This document shows positions 44,042-52,203 of a stretch of 64,000 nucleotides of DNA, piece after piece. The notes beneath the pieces are model-generated. The model saw nothing but the letters and a program-made list of their open reading frames with translations, searched no databases and was not told the DNA's origin. Position numbers and translations under genes: made by a program. Numbering within the stretch: the first letter of the stretch is position 1; the number at the start of each line of letters is the position of its first letter. This DNA comes from CAYMZZ01 sp964395095. Lineage in GTDB: Bacteria > Bacteroidota > Bacteroidia > Chitinophagales > Chitinophagaceae. The stretch covers positions 1 through 64,000 of the forward strand of contig CAYMZZ010000002.1 in assembly GCA_964395095.1 (NCBI GenBank), written 5' to 3'.

Positions 44042-44061
44042 ATACTGCGTTTTGAGTAGTG

Positions 44062-44069
44062 CAAAGGTA
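44062..44069 (-). promoter_or_regulatory. -7 box (TACCTTTG) of the DUF6132-DUF983 operon
   Basis: On the minus strand TACCTTTG matches TAnnTTTG and lies 21 bp upstream of the ATG at 44041. Confidence 0.5.
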
Positions 44070-44134
44070 CGATTGTTTTATTTGGGTGATGGTTGATGGT
44101 CATATTCGGTAATTTGGGTATTTGTTGAGCTGTT

Positions 44135-44245
44135 TAAGGGTTTAGGGTTTAGAGTTTAATGTTTAAGGTTTTGCTTACAATCGGCCTGCCTGCTTCCCAC
44201 TTACTACTTACCACTTACTACTTACCACTTACTACTCCCTACTTC
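44135..44245. repeat. composite intergenic element 8
   Basis: TTTAAGG/TTTAGGG words on the left (44138-44170) and CTTACTACTTACCA words on the right (44197-44243). The right words are the reverse complement of GTAAGTAG and abut the stop codon of the SQR gene. Here the two arms carry different words and do not pair with one another. Confidence 0.7.
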
Positions 44246-44247
44246 CC

Positions 44248-45444
44248 TCACATTTTCCCCGGCAATATCTTATGCCAATACAGCCAGGGCAGCACTTTGG
44301 TTTTTAGTTGGTACATACTCCACCTTTCCTTTGCCTGGTTGAAGGGAAAGGTTTCGGTCGGTTTATTCGCATAGTCGAATTCGCAGAGCACCAGTTTGCC
44401 ATAGCCAGTCACAACCGGGCAACTGGTATAGCCATTGTACCGGGCTTTCAGTTCCTCTCCCTTCATGAAGGCGAGCAGGTTTTTGACCAGTACAGGCGCC
44501 TGCTTGCGAATGGCCGCGCCGGTGCGCGATGTGGGTAATGAGGAGGCATCGCCCAATGAAAAAATATTGGGATAGCGAAGGTGCTGCAGGCTGTATTTGT
44601 CCACATCTACCCAACCCGCTTCATTGGCCAGAGGGCTATTGCGTACAAAATCGGGCGCGCTTTGCGGAGGCGTAATATGAATCATATCAAATTTCACCTG
44701 GTAAATCTCGCCCTTATTCTTTTCACCAAATCCTTCGAAGATGGCTGTTTTTTCCGGACCATTAATTTCAATGAGCCGGGTATAGAAATGCATATCTACC
44801 TTGTCGCGTACGGCAACCCCTTTCAACACCTTTTCGTATTTATCCACTCCAAACAGGCGGGTGCCACCACTCCAGTACTGGATATGGGTTTTATCGAGCA
44901 TTTTCCTTTTGCGGAAATAGTCGGCCGCCATCCACATAATCTTGTGCGGGGCGCCTCCGCATTTTACGGGGGTGGGTGGGTTTGTAAATAGCGCGTTACC
45001 GCCCTTGAATTCGCGGATACATTCCCAGGTATAGGGAGCCAGTTCGTATAGGTAATTGGACGTGACGCCATTTTTCCCCAGGGTTTCCTTCAACCCTTTT
45101 ATTTCGTGCCAGTTGAGCTGTATGCCCGGTGCCACTACCAGGTACTGGTAGTTGACTGTTTCCCCATTATCGAGCGTCACCTGGTTTTTCTCCGGATCAA
45201 AGCCCGTTACTCTCTGGCGGATCCACTGTGCTCCTTTCGGAATAACAGATGACTCAGGTCTTACCGTTTTTTTCGCGTCAAATACGCCCCCACCCACCAG
45301 GGTCCAGGCGGGTTGATAATAGTGCTTATCCGATGGCTCAATGATAGCGATATCGAGCTGTCTGTTTTGACGCAGGAGTTGGGCGGCTACCGATATACCG
45401 GCATTTCCGCCGCCGACGATTACTAGTTGGTGTTGCACTGGCAT
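44248..45444 (-). CDS. sulfide:quinone oxidoreductase-like FAD protein
   Basis: 398 residues from ATG 45444. FAD-binding QLVIVGGGNAGISVAAQLL at the N-terminus, IIEPSDKHYYQPAWTLVGGG, LFTNPPTPVKCGGAPHKIMWMAADYF in the middle and IFSLGDASSLPTSRTGAAIRKQ near 300. The Cys in PVKCGG is the conserved active-site cysteine of the SQR type related to mitochondrial SQOR. It oxidises sulfide to persulfide and passes electrons to quinone. Divergent from a CstB-like gene, which would take the persulfide; a Crp-type site lies 47 bp upstream. Stop TGA lies in repeat words. Confidence 0.85.
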   Translation of the reverse strand: MPVQHQLVIVGGGNAGISVAAQLLRQNRQLDIAIIEPSDKHYYQPAWTLVGGGVFDAKKTVRPESSVIPKGAQWIRQRVTGFDPEKNQVTLDNGETVNYQYLVVAPGIQLNWHEIKGLKETLGKNGVTSNYLYELAPYTWECIREFKGGNALFTNPPTPVKCGGAPHKIMWMAADYFRKRKMLDKTHIQYWSGGTRLFGVDKYEKVLKGVAVRDKVDMHFYTRLIEINGPEKTAIFEGFGEKNKGEIYQVKFDMIHITPPQSAPDFVRNSPLANEAGWVDVDKYSLQHLRYPNIFSLGDASSLPTSRTGAAIRKQAPVLVKNLLAFMKGEELKARYNGYTSCPVVTGYGKLVLCEFDYANKPTETFPFNQAKERWSMYQLKTKVLPWLYWHKILPGKM

Positions 45445-45461
45445 AATCAAAGTTTAGGATT

Positions 45462-45506
45462 CAAAGTAACGTGCAGGCGAAGCGGGATTTTGTGATCTCC
45501 GTCACT
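45462..45506 (-). promoter_or_regulatory. Crp/Fnr-type site and -7 box upstream of the SQR gene
   Basis: TGTGATCTCCGTCACT at 45491-45506 is a TGTGA-N6-TCAC dyad. On the minus strand a TTACTTTG-like -7 box lies at ~45462-45468. The dyad centre is ~33 bp from the box centre, the same spacing as at the cstB-like gene at 51.4 kb. Confidence 0.6.
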
Positions 45507-45543
45507 TATAAACAGCATCGAACCACAATCATATTTTGCGTCG

Positions 45544-45571
45544 CCTTCACCTGAGTTTACTCAGGTGAAGG
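45544..45571. promoter_or_regulatory. perfect 13-bp inverted repeat in the SQR/CstB divergent region
   Basis: CCTTCACCTGAGT and its exact reverse complement are separated by TT. It lies 62 bp before the cstB-like ATG. It may be an operator for a dimeric regulator or a hairpin in the leader; the lack of a T-tract speaks against a terminator. Confidence 0.55.
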
Positions 45572-45633
45572 TTTGAGGGAAATCATACTCAGGGGTAGCC
45601 TGCAAAAGGGAACTTTGAACCAAATCCATAGCC

Positions 45634-47058
45634 ATGCGTATAGAACAGATTTATACAGGATGCCTTGCAGCAGCGGCCTATTATATTGAAAGCGAAGGCG
45701 AAGCTGCCATCATTGATCCACTTCGTGAAACCCGCCCTTACCTGGAAAGAGCGCAACGCGACGGTGCGCGTATACGCTATATCCTCGAAACGCATTTTCA
45801 TGCCGACTTTGTGAGTGGGCATGTAGACCTGGCTTCGAAAACAGGCGCCACCATCGTTTTTGGTCCCACCGCCAAACCCGGTTATAAAGTACATGTTGCG
45901 AAAGACAACGAGGAGCTTTCTCTCGGAAAGGTCAAGATCCGGGTTCTGCATACACCCGGTCATACGCTGGAAAGCAGCAGCTATCTCCTCCTCGACGAAG
46001 CCGGTGTGGAAAGAGCCATCTTTACCGGCGATACGCTCTTTATTGGGGATGTAGGCCGGCCCGACCTGGTACAGAAACTGAAAGCGGATATTACGCCGGA
46101 ATGGCTGGCCGGCCAGTTGTTCGATTCGCTGCGCAACAAGATTATGCCATTGCCGGATTCGCTCATCGTTTATCCGGGGCATGGCGCGGGAAGTGCCTGT
46201 GGCAAGAATATGAGCAAGGAGACTTCGGATACCCTGGGCCATCAGAAGCAGGTGAACTATGCCCTGCGCGCTGATATGAGCCGCGAGGAGTTTATAAAAG
46301 CCGTAACGGAAGGATTGGTAGAACCCCCGCAGTATTTCCCCTCGAATGTGCTGATGAATGTAGGCGGAAATGTAAAGTCGATGGATGAAATCATAGCCCA
46401 GGGCCGGCGCGGATTCAATGCACGGGAGTTTGAAGCCTTGTGGGAATCTTCGGATGCACTGGTTCTGGATACCCGGCATCAGGATGATTTTGTGAAGGAG
46501 CATATTCCGGGTTCCGTATTTATTGGTCTCGACGACAATTTCGCACCCTGGGTGGGTACCCTGATCACCGATCTGAAGCAGCCGATTTTGTTTGTAGCCA
46601 ATGAAGGCCGGGAAGAAGAAGTGGTGATGCGGCTCGCCAGGGTTGGCTACGACAATACCCTGGGTTACCTGGTAGGTGGTATCGACACCTGGAAGGAGGG
46701 TGGATTTGAAACCGCCAGCCTGCGCGAAATCAGTGCTACTGATCTGGCATCGCTCTATCACGTATCACCGGAAGCCGTGCACCTGCTGGATGTGAGGCGT
46801 AAAAGCGAATATGAGTCGGAGCATATGGTGGATGCGCAAACATTCCCACTTGATTTTGTGAATCAGCACATGGAAGAGTTGAATAAGAATAAAGAATACC
46901 ATGTGCATTGCGCCGGTGGCTATCGTTCCGTGATTCTTATATCTATCCTGAAAGCCCGCGGCTTTGAAAACCTGGTGAATGTGCGGGGTGGATTTAAGGC
47001 GCTGAAAGAAACCGATCTGCCGAGAACGCAGTACAGGATTCCGACGAGTATGTTGTGA
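45634..47058 (+). CDS. CstB-like persulfide dioxygenase-rhodanese fusion 1
   Basis: 474 residues. Metallo-beta-lactamase domain with ETHFHADFVSGH (His54, His56, Asp58), TPGHT (His110), TGDTLF (Asp133) and YPGHGAGSACGKNM (His183, Cys189), matching the dioxygenase half of CstB. Then a pseudo-rhodanese (~260-360) whose active-site loop is VANEGREEE without Cys, and an active rhodanese with VHCAGGYRS (Cys426). In staphylococcal CstB this arrangement converts persulfides to thiosulfate without free sulfite. Divergent from SQR, the likely source of its substrate. Confidence 0.88.
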   Translation: MRIEQIYTGCLAAAAYYIESEGEAAIIDPLRETRPYLERAQRDGARIRYILETHFHADFVSGHVDLASKTGATIVFGPTAKPGYKVHVAKDNEELSLGKVKIRVLHTPGHTLESSSYLLLDEAGVERAIFTGDTLFIGDVGRPDLVQKLKADITPEWLAGQLFDSLRNKIMPLPDSLIVYPGHGAGSACGKNMSKETSDTLGHQKQVNYALRADMSREEFIKAVTEGLVEPPQYFPSNVLMNVGGNVKSMDEIIAQGRRGFNAREFEALWESSDALVLDTRHQDDFVKEHIPGSVFIGLDDNFAPWVGTLITDLKQPILFVANEGREEEVVMRLARVGYDNTLGYLVGGIDTWKEGGFETASLREISATDLASLYHVSPEAVHLLDVRRKSEYESEHMVDAQTFPLDFVNQHMEELNKNKEYHVHCAGGYRSVILISILKARGFENLVNVRGGFKALKETDLPRTQYRIPTSML

Positions 47059-47059
47059 G

Positions 47060-47262
47060 AAGCTGTACGTAGTACGTTTTACGTTATACGTAATACGTTT
47101 TACGTTGGGTTTAAAGTTGAGCGTTTAAGGTTTAAAGTTGAGGGTTTAGGGTTTGAATGGACATAACGTCCATACCTAATAAATACATTCAACCTTAAAC
47201 CTTAAACCCTAAACCTTAAACTGCACTCACGCCTCACGATTCACGCTTCACGATTCACGATC
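47060..47262. repeat. composite intergenic hairpin element 9
   Basis: Left: TACGTTTTACGTTATACG words (47065-47105) then TTTAAGG/TTTAGGG words (47107-47153); centre GACATAACGTCC palindrome; right: CCTTAAACCTTAAACCC words (47186-47221) then CTCACGCCTCACGATTCACG words (47225-47262). The last words run into the 3' end of the TlpA-like gene and encode its DRES-stop. Confidence 0.8.
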
Positions 47263-47781
47263 CCCGCCCCCAAGCATTTCCACAAATCGGGGTTGATCAT
47301 AATTGTCCGCCCGGTCGCGGCGGAAAATGAGTTCTCCTTTTTCATCGAAGATATAGGTGACGGGTATGCCCTGGGTTTGAAAAAGCTGGGGCAGGGGACC
47401 CGCAGGGGCATAGATGGGAAGATCCAGGGAGGTTTGCTTCGCGTATTCTTTGGCAACTTCAAAGTCTTCGTCGAGCGAGAGCATTACGAAAACAGCCTTG
47501 TTGCTGTCAACAGCACTGGCCAGTTTTTGAATGGAAGGCATTTCGGCCCGGCAGGGCGGGCACCAGGTGGCCCAGAGATTCACGAATACTTTTTTCCCTT
47601 TTAAATGGCTGAGGTTAATGATATTTCCGGCTTCATCACGCAGCGCAAAAGAAGGCATGGCGGGTGCCAGGCTTCTTGCGGGTGCTTGGGTAGTGGCCGG
47701 TTCTTCGGCATTGTTGCAGCTTATTGCCATACCCAACAGGGATATTAATGCAAACAGGGGTAAATGATTGGATATTTTCAT
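47248..47781 (-). CDS. TlpA/ResA-like thioredoxin-fold lipoprotein
   Basis: 177 residues from ATG 47781, lipoprotein signal ending GMAISC. Thioredoxin fold with FVNLWATWCPPCRAEMPS (WCPPC active site), SLDEDFEVAKEYAKQ and the cis-Pro segment GIPVTYIFDEKG. Exported reductant for periplasmic disulfides, for instance cytochrome c haem sites or sulfur carriers. It follows the DUF202 gene in the same direction. Its last four residues (DRES) and TGA consist of GATCGTGAATCGTGA repeat words, so the repeat has overwritten the original C-terminus. Confidence 0.85.
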   Translation of the reverse strand: MKISNHLPLFALISLLGMAISCNNAEEPATTQAPARSLAPAMPSFALRDEAGNIINLSHLKGKKVFVNLWATWCPPCRAEMPSIQKLASAVDSNKAVFVMLSLDEDFEVAKEYAKQTSLDLPIYAPAGPLPQLFQTQGIPVTYIFDEKGELIFRRDRADNYDQPRFVEMLGGGDRES

Positions 47782-47798
47782 GCGTCTGGTATCAATTA

Positions 47799-48119
47799 TC
47801 AAATTTCAAAATCGTCAGCCTCATCCAGCTTATAATCGCCAATATGGCGTAAGGTGTTTTTTAGCTTTCTCTTCATCCGGTAAAACTTTCGCAGGCCAAT
47901 CGTGAGGATCAGCAAGGCTATAGCAAAGAATACGAGTTCGATGATCCAGCTATAGCGGATTTTGAAAAGGCTGAATACGGTAAGCCCTGCTACGGCAAAA
48001 TAGAGGGAAGTGCGAATAAACGAGAGCAATGTGCGGTCATTCGCCATTTCGGTGCGATCGATCGCCAATTGCTCCCGGAGTATCAGGTCCTTATTGATCT
48101 TTTTTTCAGTACTGTTCAA
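47799..48119 (-). CDS. DUF202 family membrane protein
   Basis: 106 residues. The DUF202 signature LAIDRTEMANDRTLLSFIRTSLYF is followed by two helices (AGLTVFSLF and IIELVFFAIALLILTIGL). The family includes VTC-like and stress-linked small membrane proteins of unknown activity. 46 bp after Dps and 17 bp before the TlpA-like ATG, so probably co-transcribed with both. Confidence 0.8.
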   Translation of the reverse strand: MNSTEKKINKDLILREQLAIDRTEMANDRTLLSFIRTSLYFAVAGLTVFSLFKIRYSWIIELVFFAIALLILTIGLRKFYRMKRKLKNTLRHIGDYKLDEADDFEI

Positions 48120-48165
48120 GCGGAAAATTTAGTCCAAACCTACTTTATTTCCCTGAATCAACAGG

Positions 48166-48642
48166 CTATTTGCCCAGGTAAGCGGAGTACATCCATACTT
48201 CTTTCTCCTGCTGGCGGATATAATCACTCATCAGGGCATTGGTTCCTTCGTCATTCGAAGCGGCTGAAAGTTCCAGCAACTCCCTTTCGAGTTCCAGCAC
48301 CACTTTATACGCATCCAGCACCGACTGCACGGCTTCATTTCCATCACTGATATTGGTTTGCTCGTGGATGCTGCTGTCTTTCAAGAACTGGCTAAACGAA
48401 TGGCTGGGGATCTGCCCCAGGGTCAGTATCCGCTCCGCCACTTCATCGATCTTCACTTGCAGGTCGGTATAAAGCTCTTCAAACTTTGCGTGCAACTCGA
48501 AAAATTTCTCGCCCTTGATATTCCAGTGAAACCCGCGGCTGTTGATATAAAACAATTGCAGGTTGGCCAACAGGAGGTTTAATTTGGCGGCCAGGCTTGC
48601 CGAATCTTTTTTATCTAATCCAATCTTGGTTGTCTGTTTCAT
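48166..48642 (-). CDS. dps: Dps-family ferritin-like protein
   Basis: 158 residues from ATG 48642 (MKQTTKIGL); an ATG two codons upstream is possible. Four-helix ferritin-like fold with the Dps ferroxidase residues in FHWNIKGEKFFELHAKFEELYTDLQVKIDEVAERI (His, Asp/Glu positions shared between subunits). Binds iron and peroxide and protects DNA in the cytoplasm. Lies within the persulfide island, where oxidative or sulfur stress protection is sensible. Confidence 0.88.
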   Translation of the reverse strand: MKQTTKIGLDKKDSASLAAKLNLLLANLQLFYINSRGFHWNIKGEKFFELHAKFEELYTDLQVKIDEVAERILTLGQIPSHSFSQFLKDSSIHEQTNISDGNEAVQSVLDAYKVVLELERELLELSAASNDEGTNALMSDYIRQQEKEVWMYSAYLGK

Positions 48643-48698
48643 AATCATTCGTTTTAATAGTGAATAATCAGGAATCCGGCCTGCCATAGTCGCCTGGC

Positions 48699-49211
48699 TT
48701 AATGAGGCAGTTTATGTCTGAATCGGCCATAAACCCAGGTGCCGGCAATAGCGCTCAATAGCGTAACGCTGATTACCAGGGCTCCGGTTCCTATTTGTGC
48801 AAAGAGTGGTCCGGGACAGGCGCCGGTGAGGGCCCAGCCCAGGCCAAAAATCAATCCGCCATATACCTGACCTTTATTGAATTTTTTAGGTTCGATCCGT
48901 ATGGTTTCTCCTTCCATGGATTTGGCCTGGTATTTCCTGATCAGCCAAACACTGATCATTCCCACTACGATGGCTGAGCCAATAACGCCATACATGTGGA
49001 AACTCTGAAAGCGAAACATTTCCTGGATGCGGAACCAGGAAATAATTTCAGCTTTTACGAAAACGATGCCGAATACTATACCCAGTAAGCCATATTTGAG
49101 GTTGGTCCAAACGGGTTTATCCAACTGGCTTTCATTCACGCACATGGCGTTTTCCGAGCGTACTTCGTAATCGGTATTGGGAATGGGTCCTTGTTCTATT
49201 ATTGTAGACAT
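48699..49211 (-). CDS. YeeE/YedE half-transporter B
   Basis: 170 residues, about four membrane helices. YGLLGIVFGIVFVKAEIISWFRIQEMFRFQ and GLIFGLGWALTGACPGPLFAQIGTG are typical of YeeE/YedE (sulfur-transport) domains; Cys in GACPGP is the conserved one. Full-length YeeE imports thiosulfate; two half-size proteins as here would pair. Directly after half-transporter A and downstream of the second CstB-like gene. Confidence 0.85.
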   Translation of the reverse strand: MSTIIEQGPIPNTDYEVRSENAMCVNESQLDKPVWTNLKYGLLGIVFGIVFVKAEIISWFRIQEMFRFQSFHMYGVIGSAIVVGMISVWLIRKYQAKSMEGETIRIEPKKFNKGQVYGGLIFGLGWALTGACPGPLFAQIGTGALVISVTLLSAIAGTWVYGRFRHKLPH

Positions 49212-49259
49212 TTAATTCAGTTATTTGTTCGAAATATGTTGTTAAAGACAATATTTTCC

Positions 49260-49814
49260 TTATAAACGAAGAATTGCAGGCAATATAAAGTTGGCCATGA
49301 TTATACCACCCACCATAAAGCAGCAGGTAGCAATCACCGAAGGCCATTGCAGGTTGCTGATGCCCATGATGGCATGGCCTGAAGTGCAACCGCCTGCATA
49401 GCGGGTGCCAAAACCTACCAGGAAACCACCGGCGACCATCAGGATCAGGCCACGGGGACCCAACAGTTCATTCCAGTTGAAAAGATCCAGGGGAACAATG
49501 CTTTCATAATTGGTAACACCATAGCCGGCCAGTTCGCCAGCCAGGTTGGGATGCACTTCTACGGGGTTGGGATTGGCCATCCAAACGCTGGCGATGATGC
49601 CGCCGACAAGAATACCTGCTACAAAAAACAGGTTCCAGATTTCCTTCTTCCAGTCGTACTGAAAAAAAGGAATCCTGGCGGGGATACAGGCCGCGCACAT
49701 ATGTCGCAGCGAAGAAGAAATACCAAACGATTTATTGCCGAGCAGCAGGAGCGCCGGAACCGTTAGGCCAATCAGTGGTCCGGCAATATACCAGGGCCAG
49801 GGTGAGCTAAACAT
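49260..49814 (-). CDS. YeeE/YedE half-transporter A
   Basis: 184 residues with about five membrane helices: IAGPLIGLTVPALLLLGNKSFGISSSLRHMCAACIP and GGFLVGFGTRYAGGCTSGHAIMG carry the conserved Cys pairs of the family (MCAAC; GGCTSGH). Forms with the next gene a two-protein sulfur-compound channel in the inner membrane. Lies between the CstB-like gene and half-transporter B in one direction; a hairpin at 49861 separates it from the former. Confidence 0.85.
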   Translation of the reverse strand: MFSSPWPWYIAGPLIGLTVPALLLLGNKSFGISSSLRHMCAACIPARIPFFQYDWKKEIWNLFFVAGILVGGIIASVWMANPNPVEVHPNLAGELAGYGVTNYESIVPLDLFNWNELLGPRGLILMVAGGFLVGFGTRYAGGCTSGHAIMGISNLQWPSVIATCCFMVGGIIMANFILPAILRL

Positions 49815-49860
49815 ATTTAATCAGATTATTTTGTATGGTATTGAAAATTCTGCCGAAAGT

Positions 49861-49891
49861 CCCGGTTCATTTATCAAGGCAATGAACCGGG
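49861..49891 (-). terminator. hairpin between CstB-like 2 and YeeE genes
   Basis: Perfect 11-bp arms CCCGGTTCATT / AATGAACCGGG with a 9-nt loop. The minus-strand downstream sequence ACTTTCGG lacks a proper U-tract, so it may attenuate or stabilise RNA rather than fully terminate. Confidence 0.5.
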
Positions 49892-49944
49892 CTCCGACAT
49901 GATTAATTATTCACAGAAATTACAATCGGTACTTTTTATAGCTG

Positions 49945-51363
49945 TCACAGGAGGGTGGTGGGACAAACATAATCGGTGATCTCAAACTTACCGGCCTCCT
50001 TAATGGCTTTGAATCCTCCCTTCACATCAATCAGCTTGTCAAATCCCCTGGCACGCAGGATCGAATTGAACACCATGGACCGATAGCCACCGGCACAATG
50101 TACGTAGTAGGTTTTGTCCTTATCGATCTTCGCCATCTCGTCGTTGATAAAATCGAGCGGGGTATTTTCAGCATTCACGATGTGTTCGCTCAGGTATTCG
50201 CTGTTTTTGCGAACATCCAGAATATTCAGCTCTTCTTTTTCCATTCGTTTGGCCAGTTCTTCGGCGCTGATGGATTCGATCTGGTCCACTTCCTTTCCGG
50301 CGCCGGCCCAGGCTTCAAAACCTCCTGCGAGGTAACCAATGGTGTGGTCATAGCCTACGCGGGCGAGGCGTGTCACCACTTCTTCTTCGCGGCCCTTGTC
50401 GGCTACGATCAACAGCTCCTGCCTTATATCCGGTATCATGGCGCCAACCCAGGGCGCGAAAGATCCGTCGATGCCGATATTGATCGAGTTAGGAATAAAC
50501 CCTTTCGCAAAAGTTTGTGGATCGCGGGTATCCAGTACCAGCGCGCCGGTTTCATTGGCGGCGGTTTCAAAAGCTTCGGGGCTCAGGGCATGTTGCCCAC
50601 GTTCCAGAACTTTGTCGATGCTCTCATAACCCTGGATATTCATCATCACGTTGAGCGGAAAATAAGCGGGAGGTGCTACCAGTCCCGTGGTTACTTCTTT
50701 AATAAACTCATCACGGGTCATATCTTTCCGCAAGGCATAGTTGTGCTTCTTTTGATTGCCCAGTGTATCGGAAGTTTCCTTGCTCATGTTTTTGCCACAG
50801 GCACTGCCGGCACCATGCGCGGGGTACACGATCACGTCATCGGGCAGGGTCATGATCTTGTTGCGTAAGCTATCAAACAGATGGCCCGCCAGTTTCTCCT
50901 GCGTAAGGTCCGATGCTACTTTCTGCGCCAGGTCGGGGCGGCCCACATCACCAATGAAGAGCGTGTCGCCGGAGAAGAGGGCTGTTTCTTTCCCCTTTTC
51001 ATCTATCAGCAAATAACAAGTGCTTTCCATGGTATGGCCAGGCGTATGAATCACCCGCAGCCGGATCTTACCTACTTTCAGTTCTTCCCCATCTTTGGCG
51101 ATATAAGCATCAAATTCGGGTTTGGCCATGGGGCCATACACGATGGGGGCGCCGGTCTTCTTACTCAGATCCAGGTGGCCGCTCACAAAGTCGGCATGGA
51201 AATGGGTTTCCAGCACATACCTGATCTTTGCTTTGTTATGCTCAGCCTTCTCAATATAAGGCTGCACTTCGCGCAGGGGATCAATCACTACGGCTTCCCC
51301 ATCGCTCTCAATGTAGTAAGCACCTTGTGCCAAACATCCGGTATAAATTTGTTCCACTTTCAT
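49945..51363 (-). CDS. CstB-like persulfide dioxygenase-rhodanese fusion 2
   Basis: 472 residues, collinear with the protein at 45.6 kb over its full length: ETHFHADFVSGH, HTPGHTMES, SGDTLFIGDVGRPD, YPAHGAGSACGKNM, pseudo-rhodanese without Cys (VADKGREEE), and a C-terminal rhodanese with VHCAGGYRS. Hence a paralogue with all catalytic parts kept. It is the first gene of a run with the two YeeE halves, suggesting that imported or stored sulfane sulfur is processed here. Promoter with a perfect TGTGA-N6-TCACA site 55 bp upstream. Confidence 0.88.
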   Translation of the reverse strand: MKVEQIYTGCLAQGAYYIESDGEAVVIDPLREVQPYIEKAEHNKAKIRYVLETHFHADFVSGHLDLSKKTGAPIVYGPMAKPEFDAYIAKDGEELKVGKIRLRVIHTPGHTMESTCYLLIDEKGKETALFSGDTLFIGDVGRPDLAQKVASDLTQEKLAGHLFDSLRNKIMTLPDDVIVYPAHGAGSACGKNMSKETSDTLGNQKKHNYALRKDMTRDEFIKEVTTGLVAPPAYFPLNVMMNIQGYESIDKVLERGQHALSPEAFETAANETGALVLDTRDPQTFAKGFIPNSINIGIDGSFAPWVGAMIPDIRQELLIVADKGREEEVVTRLARVGYDHTIGYLAGGFEAWAGAGKEVDQIESISAEELAKRMEKEELNILDVRKNSEYLSEHIVNAENTPLDFINDEMAKIDKDKTYYVHCAGGYRSMVFNSILRARGFDKLIDVKGGFKAIKEAGKFEITDYVCPTTLL

Positions 51364-51388
51364 ATGCGGTAATTTTCAGTTTGAAAGG

Positions 51389-51433
51389 CAAAATTAAGCA
51401 GGCGGAAAGGGGTGGGGTGTGACTGGAATCACA
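51389..51433 (-). promoter_or_regulatory. Crp/Fnr-type site and -7 box upstream of CstB-like 2
   Basis: TGTGACTGGAATCACA at 51418-51433 is a perfect Crp consensus dyad. On the minus strand TAATTTTG (51389-51396) is a TAnnTTTG -7 box; the dyad centre is 33 bp upstream of it, i.e. near -41, the class II activator position. The regulator gene is 144 bp further upstream. Confidence 0.7.
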
Positions 51434-51590
51434 TTGACGTTTTACGTAGTACGTTATACGTTTTTGGTTTAAGGTTTAGGGTTAAAGGTTTAAAAACAAT
51501 CATGCATCCGATTCGATTGGCTGACTGATTTAAAATACGACTACACATTAAACCTTAAACCCTAAACCTTAAACTCCTAAACTTTCCACT
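51432..51590. repeat. composite intergenic hairpin element 10
   Basis: Left: TTTTACGTAGTACGTTATACG (51436-51457) and TTTAAGGTTTAGGG words (51467-51491); right: TTAAACCTTAAACCCTAAAC words (51547-51578). The left arm begins right beside the Crp-type site; the right arm enters the Crp/Fnr stop codon (GTTTAG on the minus strand). Confidence 0.78.
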
Positions 51591-52197
51591 CAATCATATT
51601 CCTGTGCAAACTCACCAATCCCCTTTGTTCCATTTTTTTCAATAGCCTTGAAATAACTTCTCTTGAGCTATTCAGGTCTTCGGCTATTTGCTGATGCGAT
51701 AGTTCTATTTGATTTTTGCCGGTGGCCTGCATATGTCTTTGCAGGTAGAATTCCAGTCTTTCATCCATGTTGCGAAAAGCAATATTGTCGATCACCGTCA
51801 GCAGTTCATCGAAGCGGCTGCGATAAGTGCGGATTACAAACTGGTACCAGCTCTTGTATTTGTTCATCAGCTCATCCATGAGCTGTATGGGCAGCATCAG
51901 CAATTCGGTGTCCTCTTCAGCCCTTGCCATCACTTCGCTGGCCTCGGATTGCACGGCGCAGATCATGGAAACGGCGCAGGCTTCGCCGGGCTGAAGGTAA
52001 TACATCAGGAATTCGCCACCTTCCTCATTTTCCCGATAGATCTTTACGCGGCCCGAGAGAACGAGTACGGTGGAGCGGATATATTGTCCCCTCCGCATTA
52101 TTATGTCGCCAGCCTTATACGATTTAAAGCTGGATTCCTGCTCCATAATGCTGATGAGCTCAGGCTCAAACTGGGGGAATAGTTTTTTCCAATCCAT
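51577..52197 (-). CDS. Crp/Fnr-family transcriptional regulator with two cysteines
   Basis: 206 residues: cyclic-nucleotide-binding-like beta-roll (~15-125), long dimer helix, and winged HTH ELSHQQIAEDLNSSREVISRLLKKM. The recognition helix has Arg-Glu-x-x-x-Arg as in Crp, which reads TGTGA half sites. No N-terminal Fe-S cysteine cluster as in Fnr, but PGEACAVSMICA holds Cys74 and Cys80, which could sense persulfide or redox state. Two TGTGA-N6-TCAC sites in front of sqr and cstB-like 2 are probable targets. 6 bp separate it from the murF stop. Confidence 0.85.
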   Translation of the reverse strand: MDWKKLFPQFEPELISIMEQESSFKSYKAGDIIMRRGQYIRSTVLVLSGRVKIYRENEEGGEFLMYYLQPGEACAVSMICAVQSEASEVMARAEEDTELLMLPIQLMDELMNKYKSWYQFVIRTYRSRFDELLTVIDNIAFRNMDERLEFYLQRHMQATGKNQIELSHQQIAEDLNSSREVISRLLKKMEQRGLVSLHRNMIEWKV

Positions 52198-52203
52198 CGG
52201 TTA

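Noticed and set aside
45589..46761. 390-residue frame antisense to CstB-like gene 1
   Set aside because: The opposite strand encodes a full CstB-like protein with all catalytic residues. Long antisense frames are frequent here because of the base composition.
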